Positions 18,540 to 28,087 of a DNA stretch of 64,000 bases are shown piece by piece. The position numbers and the translations under genes are program-made. How positions within the stretch are numbered: position 1 is the first letter of the stretch; every line of letters starts with the position of its first letter. Below the pieces are notes generated by a model, which had not been told where the DNA came from, ran no database searches, and saw only the letters and a program-made list of their open reading frames with translations. Where the stretch lies: positions 1 to 64,000 of the forward strand of contig NZ_JAFMYW010000012.1 of the NCBI RefSeq assembly GCF_017353175.1, in the 5' to 3' direction. Source of the stretch: Fibrella forsythiae (GTDB lineage: Bacteria > Bacteroidota > Bacteroidia > Cytophagales > Spirosomataceae).

Positions 18540-19597
18540 AGATACTCCTGGTGGCCGGCCCGTTCATCTCGCTGCGCGAGCCTTATAATGGAGGCACGGA
18601 AGCATTCATCGTTGAGCTTGCCAACGAATTAGTGCGCCTGGGGCATACTGTCGATGTACTGGCAAAGGATGCCGATGAGACAAATCTGTTTCAGGTGATT
18701 GAATTTCACGAGAGCCCGTTGAGTATGAAAGATGACTCCTACCGGGCCTGTCCGGAATGGCTCGGTCAGCAGCATTACCAGACGCTGCAGTATGGCCTGT
18801 TAGACGTTAGTCGCTACGAGGTCATCCACTATAATTCATTTATACCCGAAATCTATGCAGTCGGCGCACTCTTCAAAACGCCAAGCGTACTAACGCTGCA
18901 TCTGCCGCCAACCGAAAAATTTGTTCTGATGTATAAATTTTTCATGAAGCACGCGCCTGTCTTACCAATCGGTATTTCGCACCGAATGAGCCAGCAGTGG
19001 AAGGCAGCACTGGGTAGTGACGTAGCGGTAATCTTAAATGGAATAGCACTCCATAAGTGGAAGCTACGCGCGCGAAATACGGACAGGTATTTATTATGGA
19101 GCGGGCGAATTGCAAAAGAAAAGAACGTTGAAGCCGCTATCCATCTGGCCAATCATTTAAAACAGCCGCTCAAGATTGTCGGCGCCCTGTTTGACAAGCC
19201 TTATTTTCAGGACCACATTCAGCCGCAGCTAAACGAACGTATCGAATATATTGCTCACCTGACCCAGCCGCAGTTAAGTAATCTGGCGGCAGGCGCTTCG
19301 GCGTATCTGGCAACTGCTACCTGGGAAGAACCTTTCGGCTTGAGCACCCTGGAGATGCTGGCAAGCGGTTTGCCCGTTGTAGGCTTTAATTCCGCCATAC
19401 CACCGGACCTGCGCAGCGGAGCCGTATCAATCGCCGTTGATTCACAGGACTGGCGGGATCTGATAGAGCCCTTAGCCATCGCCAGAAAGTCGGAACCGGA
19501 AGCGTGCAGGGATTTTGCCGCCTCGTTCGATCTGAAAAAAACGGCCGCCGCTTACGTAAGCGTCTATGAACGCCTAGTCAAAGAGGCCAGGGAATGA
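18536..19597 (+). CDS. GT4-type glycosyltransferase (third)
   Basis: 353 residues. N-terminal KILLVAGPFISLREPYNGGTEAFIVELAN and the motif WEEPFGLSTLEMLASGLPVVGF (E-x7-E). It is clearly closer to the first gene of the run than to the second (shared SLxEPYNxGxEAFIV and CR-FAASF tail), so the pair probably arose by tandem duplication and may act on similar donors at different linkages. ATGA overlaps at both ends. Confidence 0.88.
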   Translation: MKILLVAGPFISLREPYNGGTEAFIVELANELVRLGHTVDVLAKDADETNLFQVIEFHESPLSMKDDSYRACPEWLGQQHYQTLQYGLLDVSRYEVIHYNSFIPEIYAVGALFKTPSVLTLHLPPTEKFVLMYKFFMKHAPVLPIGISHRMSQQWKAALGSDVAVILNGIALHKWKLRARNTDRYLLWSGRIAKEKNVEAAIHLANHLKQPLKIVGALFDKPYFQDHIQPQLNERIEYIAHLTQPQLSNLAAGASAYLATATWEEPFGLSTLEMLASGLPVVGFNSAIPPDLRSGAVSIAVDSQDWRDLIEPLAIARKSEPEACRDFAASFDLKKTAAAYVSVYERLVKEARE

Positions 19598-20622
19598 AGA
19601 AGCCATCGATATTTTATTTTGTCCATGCGCACGGGTATGGCCACCGGGCAACATTCAATATGTTGTACCCTGCCTTATCCATCTTTTTTAAGGTGATAGC
19701 CCTAACGACGAACAACGAAATAACGGAGTATTTGCGCAAAAAGCCTGGCCTCGACGTACTGGAACTCCCGCCAAAGTATCCAGCTGGCTACGACATACCA
19801 GTGCATACGTTTTCAAAAGCGTTCGAAGTGACGCCGTACGCGCTTGAGCCCGCAGGGAGAGCAAAAGCGCTGGCTGGAGCAATAGAGCGCTACCAGCCAA
19901 AAGCTTTCTACTGCGATGGTGTTCCGGAGTTGGCTATCATGGCTCGGGGCATGGGTGTCCCCGTTGTTCTGGTTCATTTGCCCGGCAACGTGACGACCGA
20001 TCCGACGCAGGTCTTCGCGCATGAACTGGCGGATCATATCGTTGCTCATTTTCCAGCTTCACTGGAACAGGCAAACTACCAATTCGCCTCCAAGACATAC
20101 TACAGTGGGTATATGTCTCAGTATGCTGGCCGTGAGTCGTTGCGAAACAATCATTCGAATAGCACTAACGTAACAATTCTTTTAGGGTATGATAATTACG
20201 AGGCATTGGTGCTTGAAAGGATCACCAACGATCAAACCACCCAGTTTACCATTATCGGTAATAAGCGGGCTTATAAGTTAGGTAAAAATTGTCTGATGCT
20301 GGGCCCGGTAAAAGACATCAGCGAAGCGATTGCTGGCCAGGTGGTGATTGCTGCAGCCGGTCAAAACACTATTGCTGAGCTTTTGTCGCTTAACAAACGG
20401 CTAATCCTTCTTCCGGAGCCCAGACCCTATGACGAGCAGGCCGTACATGCAACTGCGTTAGCTGATCAACAGATTACGCTGCTGGCGGAGGAAACATTCA
20501 GCGTTGAGCAGTGGCAGAACGTTCTGCAAAAAGCGAACCTCTTTACACCTTCCTACGAAGGTCTGGTGAATGCGTCAGCCCCCGAAGCGGTGGCGCAGAA
20601 AATGAGAAACTGGTATGCCTGA
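19594..20622 (+). CDS. MurG/GT28-like glycosyltransferase
   Basis: 342 residues. N-terminal glycine loop FYFVHAHGYGHRATFNML and a C-terminal GT-B half with VVIAAAGQNTIAELLSLNKR and LPEPRPYDEQAVHATAL, the same arrangement as MurG/UGT-type enzymes (GxNTxxE, then E-Q-x-x-A). It is a glycosyltransferase with a monoglycosyl style distinct from the neighbouring GT4s. Overlaps its upstream neighbour by four bases and the next gene by eight. Confidence 0.8.
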   Translation: MKKPSIFYFVHAHGYGHRATFNMLYPALSIFFKVIALTTNNEITEYLRKKPGLDVLELPPKYPAGYDIPVHTFSKAFEVTPYALEPAGRAKALAGAIERYQPKAFYCDGVPELAIMARGMGVPVVLVHLPGNVTTDPTQVFAHELADHIVAHFPASLEQANYQFASKTYYSGYMSQYAGRESLRNNHSNSTNVTILLGYDNYEALVLERITNDQTTQFTIIGNKRAYKLGKNCLMLGPVKDISEAIAGQVVIAAAGQNTIAELLSLNKRLILLPEPRPYDEQAVHATALADQQITLLAEETFSVEQWQNVLQKANLFTPSYEGLVNASAPEAVAQKMRNWYA

Positions 20623-21448
20623 ATTCAGTATTGTCACCATCGTTAAGGGAAGACGAAAGCAACTAGCCAACCTTCTTTATTCCATAAGTGCATCGACGAG
20701 TCTTCCCTATGATATGCAGGTCATTTGCATGGACGATCCGGACGGTATTTCCATTCCTGAAGGCTTGCCTGTGAGCATCCATGCAATGCAGGATACGCAT
20801 GAGCTGCCACTAGCTGCCGCCCGGAATAGGGGAATTGCCGCCGCGAAAACGGGGAACGTCATTTTTATAGATGTAGACTGCATCGTGTCGCCAACCCTGT
20901 TTGCCAACATGCTGCCGGGTTTGGCACCCGACACTATAATTGCTGCTTATCCTCTGTATCTGCCGATGGTGCCGGACACGGGGAAGTATGGTGAGTTGAA
21001 GCACAAAGCGGTGGGGCATCCCGCCCGAGAGCGCATACCGGTCGGCCAGCCGGTTGACCATCTGCAATTCTGGTCTTTACTATTCGCTATTCAAAAGCAA
21101 ACGTTTGACACAATTGGTGGCTTCGACGAATCTTTTACCGGATATGGGGCAGAAGATACCGATTTTGCCATGATGTTTCACCGGGCGGGCATCAAGCAGC
21201 TATTTGTAAGCGATTACGTATTACACCAGTACCACGATAAATATGATCCACCGCTAAATTATTTTGATTCGATTATTGCGAACGCCTCACGCTACCAGCA
21301 AAAATGGCAAGTTTTGCCCATGCAGCGCTGGTTGACCGCATTTGAAGGCATGGGCCTGATAGAAATCGATCAAGCAGGCAAGATCATCGTCAGGCAGAAA
21401 CCTACTGATAGCCAGTTGGAAAGCAGTGTTTCGCCCCATCCGTATTAG
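20615..21448 (+). CDS. GT2/galactosyltransferase-type glycosyltransferase
   Basis: 277 residues. GT-A fold: FSIVTIVKGRRKQLANLL at the N-terminus, a DxD-type metal site (VIFIDVDCIVSP), and the acceptor-side segment GGFDESFTGYGAEDTDFAMMF, which is typical of the glyco_transf_7C/beta-galactosyltransferase branch. Last gene of the operon; overlaps the previous stop by eight bases. Confidence 0.85.
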   Translation: MPEFSIVTIVKGRRKQLANLLYSISASTSLPYDMQVICMDDPDGISIPEGLPVSIHAMQDTHELPLAAARNRGIAAAKTGNVIFIDVDCIVSPTLFANMLPGLAPDTIIAAYPLYLPMVPDTGKYGELKHKAVGHPARERIPVGQPVDHLQFWSLLFAIQKQTFDTIGGFDESFTGYGAEDTDFAMMFHRAGIKQLFVSDYVLHQYHDKYDPPLNYFDSIIANASRYQQKWQVLPMQRWLTAFEGMGLIEIDQAGKIIVRQKPTDSQLESSVSPHPY

Positions 21449-21765
21449 TGCGGCCACCTGGGGTGATCATCTTACGGTGCAGCTATCCGCTACCTTGTTC
21501 AAACGCCCTATTTCGCTTCTGTCCTTAACCGGTTCGTACGCGCGTAAAGGGCTGATCAGTATGGCCCGCGCGTCTGCCACCTCAAGGTATCGCAGCCTCG
21601 TTATCTGGCAAAACGACCAATCAACGCAGATAATGGTGTCCGGGCTTTAGGGCCGATAACTTGATCTGCTGCATTAATCAAGGTTAAGAAATAACGTTTA
21701 TTCAGCCAATCAACTTATCCGTTGGGCATGTTGAGCTATCTTCGTGTTTATCTTTTCTTGATCTG
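21449..21765. other. intergenic region before susC-like gene
   Basis: A 74-codon frame here (21426-21650) has no support. The region holds the promoter of the following SusC/SusD operon; I see an AT-rich stretch near 21700-21760 but no convincing Bacteroidota TTG/TAnnTTTG pair. No regulator gene is adjacent. Confidence 0.4.
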
Positions 21766-24700
21766 ATGAACAAAACACTACTGACTTTATTAGTAATGGT
21801 TTTGCCTTCTTCACTGCTTTGTGCCCAGAACCGTGAAGTAAAAGGTATTGTCACCACCGACGAAAATACGGGTGGACTTACAGGAGCAACGATCCTGGTG
21901 AAAGGGGCCACCACCATTGGCACAGTCACCGACACAAAAGGGGAATTTCGACTAACTATCCCCGCCTCAGCCACAGCCCTGATTTTCTCTGCCGTCGGGA
22001 TGCAGACTCAGGAAGAGCCGATCGGCACTCGTACCACCCTTACTATCAGGCTCCAGGCTGATACCCGCCTACTGAATGAGGTGGTTATCACGGCCATCGG
22101 AACAAAGGCCCAGCGCGACCAGTACGCTTCCTCCATTACAACAGTAGCTGGCAAGGATATTGCCAAAACAGGCGAAACGAGTTTGCTGACGGGGTTAAGC
22201 GGTAAGGCGGCGGGTGTTCTCATTACCCGAAATGGAGGTGATCCCGGCGCGGGGGCCTACATCCAGATTCGGGGGCAGAACACCATCAACGGTAACATTC
22301 AACCCCTGTTCATTGTCGACGGCATGCCGGTCAGCAATGCCAGCGATAACATCGGCACGGCAGCGGGCAATGGCATTGTGCAGCAGTCGCGCATTAATGA
22401 CATCAACCCCGAAGACATACAGAGCCTGGAGGTATTAAAAGGGGCATCAGCGGCAGCCCTGTGGGGAGCGCGAGCGGCCAATGGCGTCGTTGTCATTACC
22501 ACCAAAAAAGGGCGCGATACTAATGGGAAAGTGGCGATCACCTTTAAATCGGCCCTTTCCATCGATCAGGTAAACAAGATGCCGGGGCTACAACGTACCT
22601 ACGGCCAGGGATCTGGCGGGCTCTATCAACAGGGCAACCGGAATACATTTGGCGACTTGATTGCCGACCGGACGGGCGCCGCTGACACCTACATCAGCGA
22701 CCCGGCAGCAGCTGGTTATCAGGGATATGTCACGTTTCCAGACGGCACCCGGCGCTACGCTATCGCCTCAGGAACGGCGGCTAATCCGCACGGGGGTAAA
22801 AATGCCCGCGACACATACGATCACACCACCGATGCGTTTCAAACGGGACACTTTACCGATAACAGCCTCAGTATCAGCGGCGGCAATGGGCGAACGAATT
22901 TTATGGTCAGCTACGGCAACCTCCGTCAGGAAGGGGTTATCAAAGCCTACAGCAATTACCAGCGCAACACTGCCCGCCTGAACGTGTCGAGTCAGTTTAC
23001 TGAGTGGTTTAGGGCGTCGGCCAACGTGGGCTACACCAGCACGTATTCGTCCCGAGTGCAGGAAGGCGATAATGTCGACGGTATTATGCTGGGGGCACTG
23101 CGTACCCCGCCCGATTTTGACAACGGTTATTTCACAGGTACGTTCACTAACCCCGCCGGGCAGGTGTTCAACAACGCGCACGTGTCATACCGTAACCCGC
23201 TGGGCAAAGATCTGAGCACGATCTATTCCAACCCACTCTGGAACATCAATAATAACCGCAACACCAGCGACGTCGACCGGCTGACCGGCAACGTGGAGCT
23301 TGACCTTACACCTGCGTCCTGGCTGAGCATTACGGGTCGCACGGGCATCGACAATTTTACCGATAACCGCCTGGAACGCTTTGCCCGCAACTCGGCTCTG
23401 CAACCGACTGGCTACCTGTCGAAAAACTGGATTACGGAGAAGCAGTTCAACACCGATCTCTTTGCCACCGCCAGCAAAACGGTCAATACCAACCTGAGCG
23501 GGTCGCTGCTGCTGGGCCTCAATTACAACAGCCGCAGCCGGGCAACACTCTCCGACGCCATCACCAACCTGATTGTGCCAACGGCCCCCGACATTCTGAC
23601 CAACGCGCTTAATTCGAACCTGACGGCGGGCAACTATAATTCGCTGATACGTACCTACGCTTACTACGCACAGGCAGACGTGCAGGCCTATGACCAGGTG
23701 TTTCTGACCCTGACCGGGCGTAACGAAAGCGCGTCGAGCTTCGGTTCGCGCACCGCATCAAGTTTCTTCTTCCCCTCGGCAGCGCTGGCCTGGCAGTTCA
23801 GCCGGTTAAAGGAACTGGAGAATAGCTCGTGGCTTAGCTTCGGCAAAATTCGGCTTACCTGGGGGCAGGTTGGTATTCAGCCGCAGCCTTACCTCAACTT
23901 CACCACCTTCGGCCCGGCCGGTTATGCCGATATGTTTACGCGGGGCCTTACTGGAACGAGTGCACTCTACGGCGGTGGCTACATTCGCAACACCACGGCG
24001 GGCAATGATTTCCTGCGCCCCGAACGTAAAACTGAAGCGGAAATCGGATTTGATCTGCGTTTCCTCAAAAATCGGTTCAGCCTATCGGCTACGGCCTACA
24101 GCAATTACACCCGCGATGTCATCTTATCATTGAACGTACCTGCCGAAACGGGTTACACCATCCGCAACACCAACGCTGCGGAACTGGCCAACAAAGGGCT
24201 TGAAATAGAAGCAAGCGCCAGCCTGTTGCCTCCGGGCGATTTTAGCTGGACTCTGTCGGCCAATTATTCCATGAACCGCAATAAGGTGGTGTCATTGGCG
24301 GGCGCGTCGGTGTATACGCTACCCGACAGCTACATGCAGAATTCGTCGCTGATACCGGGCCAGCCGTTTGGCATTTTCTATTCAACCGATTTCCGCAAAG
24401 ACGAGACCGGCAAGTACCTTCTCGATGCCAACGGCTTTCCACAGGCGGGCATCAGCAATGAGATCATTGGCGATCCTAACCCTAACTGGCGGGGCGGCCT
24501 GGGGAGCACCCTTGGCTACAAAGGGCTGTCGCTCTACGTATTGTTCGACCGGGTGGCGGGGAACGACTTCTTCAACGGCACCCGTGGGTCGCTCTACAAC
24601 TTTGGCGTTCACGCCGATCAGGGATCCACAGCCATTGCCCCGGCGGGTGGGCTACGAGATGTAAACGGGACACTCATTGCGGCAGGTACGTCCTTTCAGG

Positions 24701-25053
24701 GGCAGATTCGGGACTTTGGAGCCGGTCCCGTTGCCATCAATCAGGCCTGGTGGCAGGGACGCGGATCAGCATCCAACTCGGCTTCCTACAAGCAGTTCGT
24801 AGAAGACGCCAGCGTGACGCGGCTGCGCGAAATCACACTCACGTACAGCCTGCGCAGCGTTGGTTTTCGGCGGCTCACGCGGCTTTCAAGCATTGATTTC
24901 AGCCTAACGGGACGTAACCTGGTGCTGTGGACAAAATACACAGGCACTGATCCTGAGGTAAACATCACGGGCGCAGGTCTGTCGCGCGGGCAGGACTGGT
25001 TCACCAACCCGAATACAAAGTCACTTCTCTTTTCGGTCAAAATCTCGTATTAA
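21766..25053 (+). CDS. SusC/RagA-type TonB-dependent receptor
   Basis: 1095 residues. Signal peptide 1-20 (SLLCAQN), carboxypeptidase-regulatory-like domain about 24-105 (VKGIVTTDENTGGLTGATILVKG), TonB plug about 115-240 with TKAQRDQYASSITTV, LFIVDGMPVSNAS and the SusC signature LEVLKGASAAALWGARAANGV, then a 22-strand barrel ending in TKSLLFSVKISY. Imports a ligand, usually an oligosaccharide, through the outer membrane together with the SusD-type lipoprotein encoded next. A MFS transporter immediately follows, so the operon may deliver a disaccharide or muropeptide-like substrate. No glycoside hydrolase is adjacent, so the substrate is open. Confidence 0.93.
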   Translation: MNKTLLTLLVMVLPSSLLCAQNREVKGIVTTDENTGGLTGATILVKGATTIGTVTDTKGEFRLTIPASATALIFSAVGMQTQEEPIGTRTTLTIRLQADTRLLNEVVITAIGTKAQRDQYASSITTVAGKDIAKTGETSLLTGLSGKAAGVLITRNGGDPGAGAYIQIRGQNTINGNIQPLFIVDGMPVSNASDNIGTAAGNGIVQQSRINDINPEDIQSLEVLKGASAAALWGARAANGVVVITTKKGRDTNGKVAITFKSALSIDQVNKMPGLQRTYGQGSGGLYQQGNRNTFGDLIADRTGAADTYISDPAAAGYQGYVTFPDGTRRYAIASGTAANPHGGKNARDTYDHTTDAFQTGHFTDNSLSISGGNGRTNFMVSYGNLRQEGVIKAYSNYQRNTARLNVSSQFTEWFRASANVGYTSTYSSRVQEGDNVDGIMLGALRTPPDFDNGYFTGTFTNPAGQVFNNAHVSYRNPLGKDLSTIYSNPLWNINNNRNTSDVDRLTGNVELDLTPASWLSITGRTGIDNFTDNRLERFARNSALQPTGYLSKNWITEKQFNTDLFATASKTVNTNLSGSLLLGLNYNSRSRATLSDAITNLIVPTAPDILTNALNSNLTAGNYNSLIRTYAYYAQADVQAYDQVFLTLTGRNESASSFGSRTASSFFFPSAALAWQFSRLKELENSSWLSFGKIRLTWGQVGIQPQPYLNFTTFGPAGYADMFTRGLTGTSALYGGGYIRNTTAGNDFLRPERKTEAEIGFDLRFLKNRFSLSATAYSNYTRDVILSLNVPAETGYTIRNTNAAELANKGLEIEASASLLPPGDFSWTLSANYSMNRNKVVSLAGASVYTLPDSYMQNSSLIPGQPFGIFYSTDFRKDETGKYLLDANGFPQAGISNEIIGDPNPNWRGGLGSTLGYKGLSLYVLFDRVAGNDFFNGTRGSLYNFGVHADQGSTAIAPAGGLRDVNGTLIAAGTSFQGQIRDFGAGPVAINQAWWQGRGSASNSASYKQFVEDASVTRLREITLTYSLRSVGFRRLTRLSSIDFSLTGRNLVLWTKYTGTDPEVNITGAGLSRGQDWFTNPNTKSLLFSVKISY

Positions 25054-25115
25054 AAGCTGCCCCCACACGGCCTTTTCTCTGACGGGGAAGATGCCGGAGG
25101 TAGGCGTTTACGGTT

Positions 25116-26546
25116 ATGAAAAAACTTGTTTCTTATAAAGTCTGTATCGCGTTGCTGGCCGTTCTATTGCTGAGCGGTTGCCGACGCCTGTTTGACGAGC
25201 CCACGATTCAGAGCAACCCCAATGCCGTGACCGATGTCGATGTGTCGACGTTGCTGGCAGGTACGTTGCTGGGAGTCGCATTCCTGCATGAAGACACCGA
25301 CGTGCGCATTGCTTCTATGTGGGCGGGTGAGCTGAACGGCCTCTCAAGGGCACATCAGGGGTTTGCGCAGTACATTGTCTCTTCGCAGAGTTTTGCCTGG
25401 AGTCCGCTCTATCCGGTGGCGGGGCAGGCCCGGCTTATTCAGATCAAAGCCGATGCCGTGGGCGACCGGTGGACAAAGGGCGTAGGCCAGGTACTCGAGG
25501 CGCTGGTCATTGCCAAAGCCACTGATCTCTACGGAGATATTCCCTACAGCCAGGCCTTCGACGATGTGACTTACCCCACGCCGGTATTCGACAAACAGGC
25601 GGATGTGTATGCGGCCCTGCACACAACGCTCGACAACGCCATTCAGAACCTGACAGCCCCATCGGGACTGGCCTTTACAGCGCAGGACTTTATCTACAAA
25701 GGAGACGTTGCGAAATGGCGGGCGGCAGCCAACACGTTGAAAGCACGTCTCTATTTACACACCGGCGACTATGCCAAAGCCGTAGCCAGTGCCAGCTCGG
25801 GCATCAGCAGTACGGCGGGCGATGCGCTGGTGCCACATGGTACGAGTCTGGGCGTCGATATCAACCAGAATTACGATTTTTTCCGGGTCAACCGGGCTGG
25901 GGATACGGGCTTCGATGGGGCCTATCTGCCCGTGTTGCTGCAGTCGCGCATCCGGTCGGCTAACACCAAGACCGATGAAACGGCGCTGTATAACCACTTC
26001 ATCAAGGTGGGCATCACGGCTACTGGTGCGCTGGACCCCAACACAACGGACGGTGCCTTCACGGCCAACGCGCCGCACCCCATGCTGACGTACTACGAAA
26101 ATCAGCTCATTCTGGCCGAAGCACAGGCCCGGTTAGGCGCAACAGACAAGGCACTGGAAGCGCTCAACACCCTCAGAGCTGCCCTGGCAACGGGCTACGT
26201 CAACGGTAAAACCATCGCCGCTACGGGCCGTAAATACGAGGCCTATACCCTGACTGATTTCGATCCCACCGGACTGGCTAACCCCACCAGGTTGGGAAGC
26301 GTGCAAACAGCTCTTCTGTACGAAATCATTAGTCAACGGTTTATTCTGCTGCTGATGCAGTACGAGGCGTTTAATGATTACCGGCGGCTGGCCAAGGCGA
26401 CGCCGGTTGTGCAGTTGCCTATTCCCTTATACGCGGGAACCCAGCGACCCCAACGGTTTATCTATCCGCAGGGGGAAATCAATACCAACCCCAACGTACC
26501 CAGGCCGTTACCCGATCAGTTCACCAAACTACCTGTGTATCAATAA
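25116..26546 (+). CDS. SusD/RagB-type lipoprotein
   Basis: 476 residues. Lipobox LLLSGCRRLFDEP. The SusD-like fold is seen in MWAGELNGLSRAHQG, ATDLYGDIPYSQAFD, the TPR-like helices around WRAAANTLKARLYLHTGDY and NQLILAEAQARLG, and the C-terminal ISQRFILLLMQYEAFNDYRR. The family caps the SusC barrel on the cell surface and captures ligand. 62 bases downstream of the SusC gene and five bases upstream of the MFS gene. Confidence 0.9.
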   Translation: MKKLVSYKVCIALLAVLLLSGCRRLFDEPTIQSNPNAVTDVDVSTLLAGTLLGVAFLHEDTDVRIASMWAGELNGLSRAHQGFAQYIVSSQSFAWSPLYPVAGQARLIQIKADAVGDRWTKGVGQVLEALVIAKATDLYGDIPYSQAFDDVTYPTPVFDKQADVYAALHTTLDNAIQNLTAPSGLAFTAQDFIYKGDVAKWRAAANTLKARLYLHTGDYAKAVASASSGISSTAGDALVPHGTSLGVDINQNYDFFRVNRAGDTGFDGAYLPVLLQSRIRSANTKTDETALYNHFIKVGITATGALDPNTTDGAFTANAPHPMLTYYENQLILAEAQARLGATDKALEALNTLRAALATGYVNGKTIAATGRKYEAYTLTDFDPTGLANPTRLGSVQTALLYEIISQRFILLLMQYEAFNDYRRLAKATPVVQLPIPLYAGTQRPQRFIYPQGEINTNPNVPRPLPDQFTKLPVYQ

Positions 26547-26551
26547 CCTCA

Positions 26552-27892
26552 ATGACCAGCTATACCCGGTTACCCGCCCTGGCAAATAGTACGTTCTGGC
26601 GCTACTTCGCCTTTACGGCGCTATATTTCGCAGAAGGCTTGCAAATGGGGCTGTTGTTTGTCGGCATTCCTGCCTGGATGGCACAGAACGCTAAAACGCC
26701 CACAGAGATCGGGCAGTTTGCCACGGCCTGTGCCCTGCCCTGGACGTTCAAATTCGTGGTAGCCCCGCTTATGGACCGATACACCTACCTGCCTATGGGG
26801 CGCAAACGCCCCTGGGTACTGTTTGGACAGTTTGGTTTGGTGGCTAGTCTGATCGTCATGGCCTACGTACCTGATCCGCTTGGCAATTTACAGCTGTTTG
26901 CCGGGGCCGCCTTTCTGGTGTCTACGTTTGGAGCTCTTCAGGATGCCGCCGTTGATGGTATGGCCGTCGATGTGATCCCCGGTGACCAGCAGGCGCGTGC
27001 CAACGGGTTTATGGGGGGTGCCCGCATGATCGGCAGTTCGCTGGCGCTGGCCGGTGGCAGCTGGCTATTGAATCAGTATAGCTTCACCGTAGCTGCCCTT
27101 GCCGTAGCCTTTACCGTTGGTCTGCTCACGGTGGTACCCATCTTACTACGAGAGGCCGAGAGCGAGAAGTTTTTTCCCTGGACGGATGGCATTGCCTCTC
27201 CCGAATCCCGGAACCTACAGGTCAGCAACTGGAGGACGATTGTCCGGTCGCTGTTTAGTCTGTTCAGGCTGAAAAACTCGCTGCTTGTCTCGCTGTTAAT
27301 GTTTATCACGATGGGGTCATACAATTACTTCGAAACCCTGCTGCCGATCTTTGCGGTTAACGTCTCGGGCTGGACCAACGTCTCCTACTCGCAGGCCTTT
27401 GCCTCGGCCGATCTGATTGGGGGTATTAGCGGCATTCTGCTGGGCGGCGTATTGATTGAGCGATTCGGGAAAAAGCGCATGATCGGCCTTTACTTCCTCG
27501 GAATCATGGGCATCGCCACCGCCTTTGCCCTGCTGACAGACTACTGGACTGACCGCGTCTTTGTCCACGGCTTTATCATCGTCTACCGATGGCTGAATGC
27601 GTTTGCCAAGATTGGCGTTTACGCTATCGCCATGGAATGCTGTTCCAGGAAAGTATCGGCCAGTCAGTTCACATTCTACATGACAATCGGGGCCGTAGGA
27701 TCGATGGTCGGAGCGACGCTGATTGGACCGGTGAAGGAGCACGTTAGCTGGGGCATTGCGTTCGCTGCGTTTGTGGCTCTGATCGCCGTTTCCTGGCTTA
27801 TTCTCCAGTCACTGAATATTCGCCAGCAGGTCGAACAGATAACCAGATTGGAAAAAGCCGACAACACAGAAGAGAAACTGCTTTTGAATTGA
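26552..27892 (+). CDS. MFS transporter (AmpG-like)
   Basis: 446 residues with twelve predicted membrane helices. The N-terminal TALYFAEGLQMGLLFVGIPAWMA, the charged loop LMDRYTYLPMGRKRPWVLFGQ and the first-half cytoplasmic sequence are typical of AmpG/PAT1-type transporters, which take up anhydro-muropeptides or sugars across the inner membrane. It starts five bases after the SusD stop, so it is very likely translated with the SusC/SusD pair and takes the imported ligand across the cytoplasmic membrane. Substrate is inference only. Confidence 0.85.
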   Translation: MTSYTRLPALANSTFWRYFAFTALYFAEGLQMGLLFVGIPAWMAQNAKTPTEIGQFATACALPWTFKFVVAPLMDRYTYLPMGRKRPWVLFGQFGLVASLIVMAYVPDPLGNLQLFAGAAFLVSTFGALQDAAVDGMAVDVIPGDQQARANGFMGGARMIGSSLALAGGSWLLNQYSFTVAALAVAFTVGLLTVVPILLREAESEKFFPWTDGIASPESRNLQVSNWRTIVRSLFSLFRLKNSLLVSLLMFITMGSYNYFETLLPIFAVNVSGWTNVSYSQAFASADLIGGISGILLGGVLIERFGKKRMIGLYFLGIMGIATAFALLTDYWTDRVFVHGFIIVYRWLNAFAKIGVYAIAMECCSRKVSASQFTFYMTIGAVGSMVGATLIGPVKEHVSWGIAFAAFVALIAVSWLILQSLNIRQQVEQITRLEKADNTEEKLLLN

Positions 27893-27955
27893 CAAGACTA
27901 GGCTGCTAATGGACGTTCAAAAGCAGTTTATAGGGGTATATTACTATGCCATTTT

Positions 27956-28087
27956 ATGTATTTCGAAGCCGCCACCAGGCGCACCTTAGCGCGCTGGAGT
28001 GTAAAAGAGAATGCCAAGCAGTTGAACATACCGTACGAAACACTGACTATGGAGACGCTTCTAAAAACGTACAATCTTGGCGATTGA
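27956..28087 (+). CDS. short hypothetical ORF
   Basis: 43 residues, beginning MYFEAATRRTLARWSVKENA. The composition is protein-like, but no family or ribosome-binding site is visible, and it converges with, and overlaps by 41 bases, a broken gene on the other strand. It may be the tail of a lost gene. Confidence 0.3.
   Translation: MYFEAATRRTLARWSVKENAKQLNIPYETLTMETLLKTYNLGD

Noticed and set aside
21426-21650. 74-codon frame after the GT2 gene
   Set aside because: Basic, Ser-rich, no family; probably non-coding.
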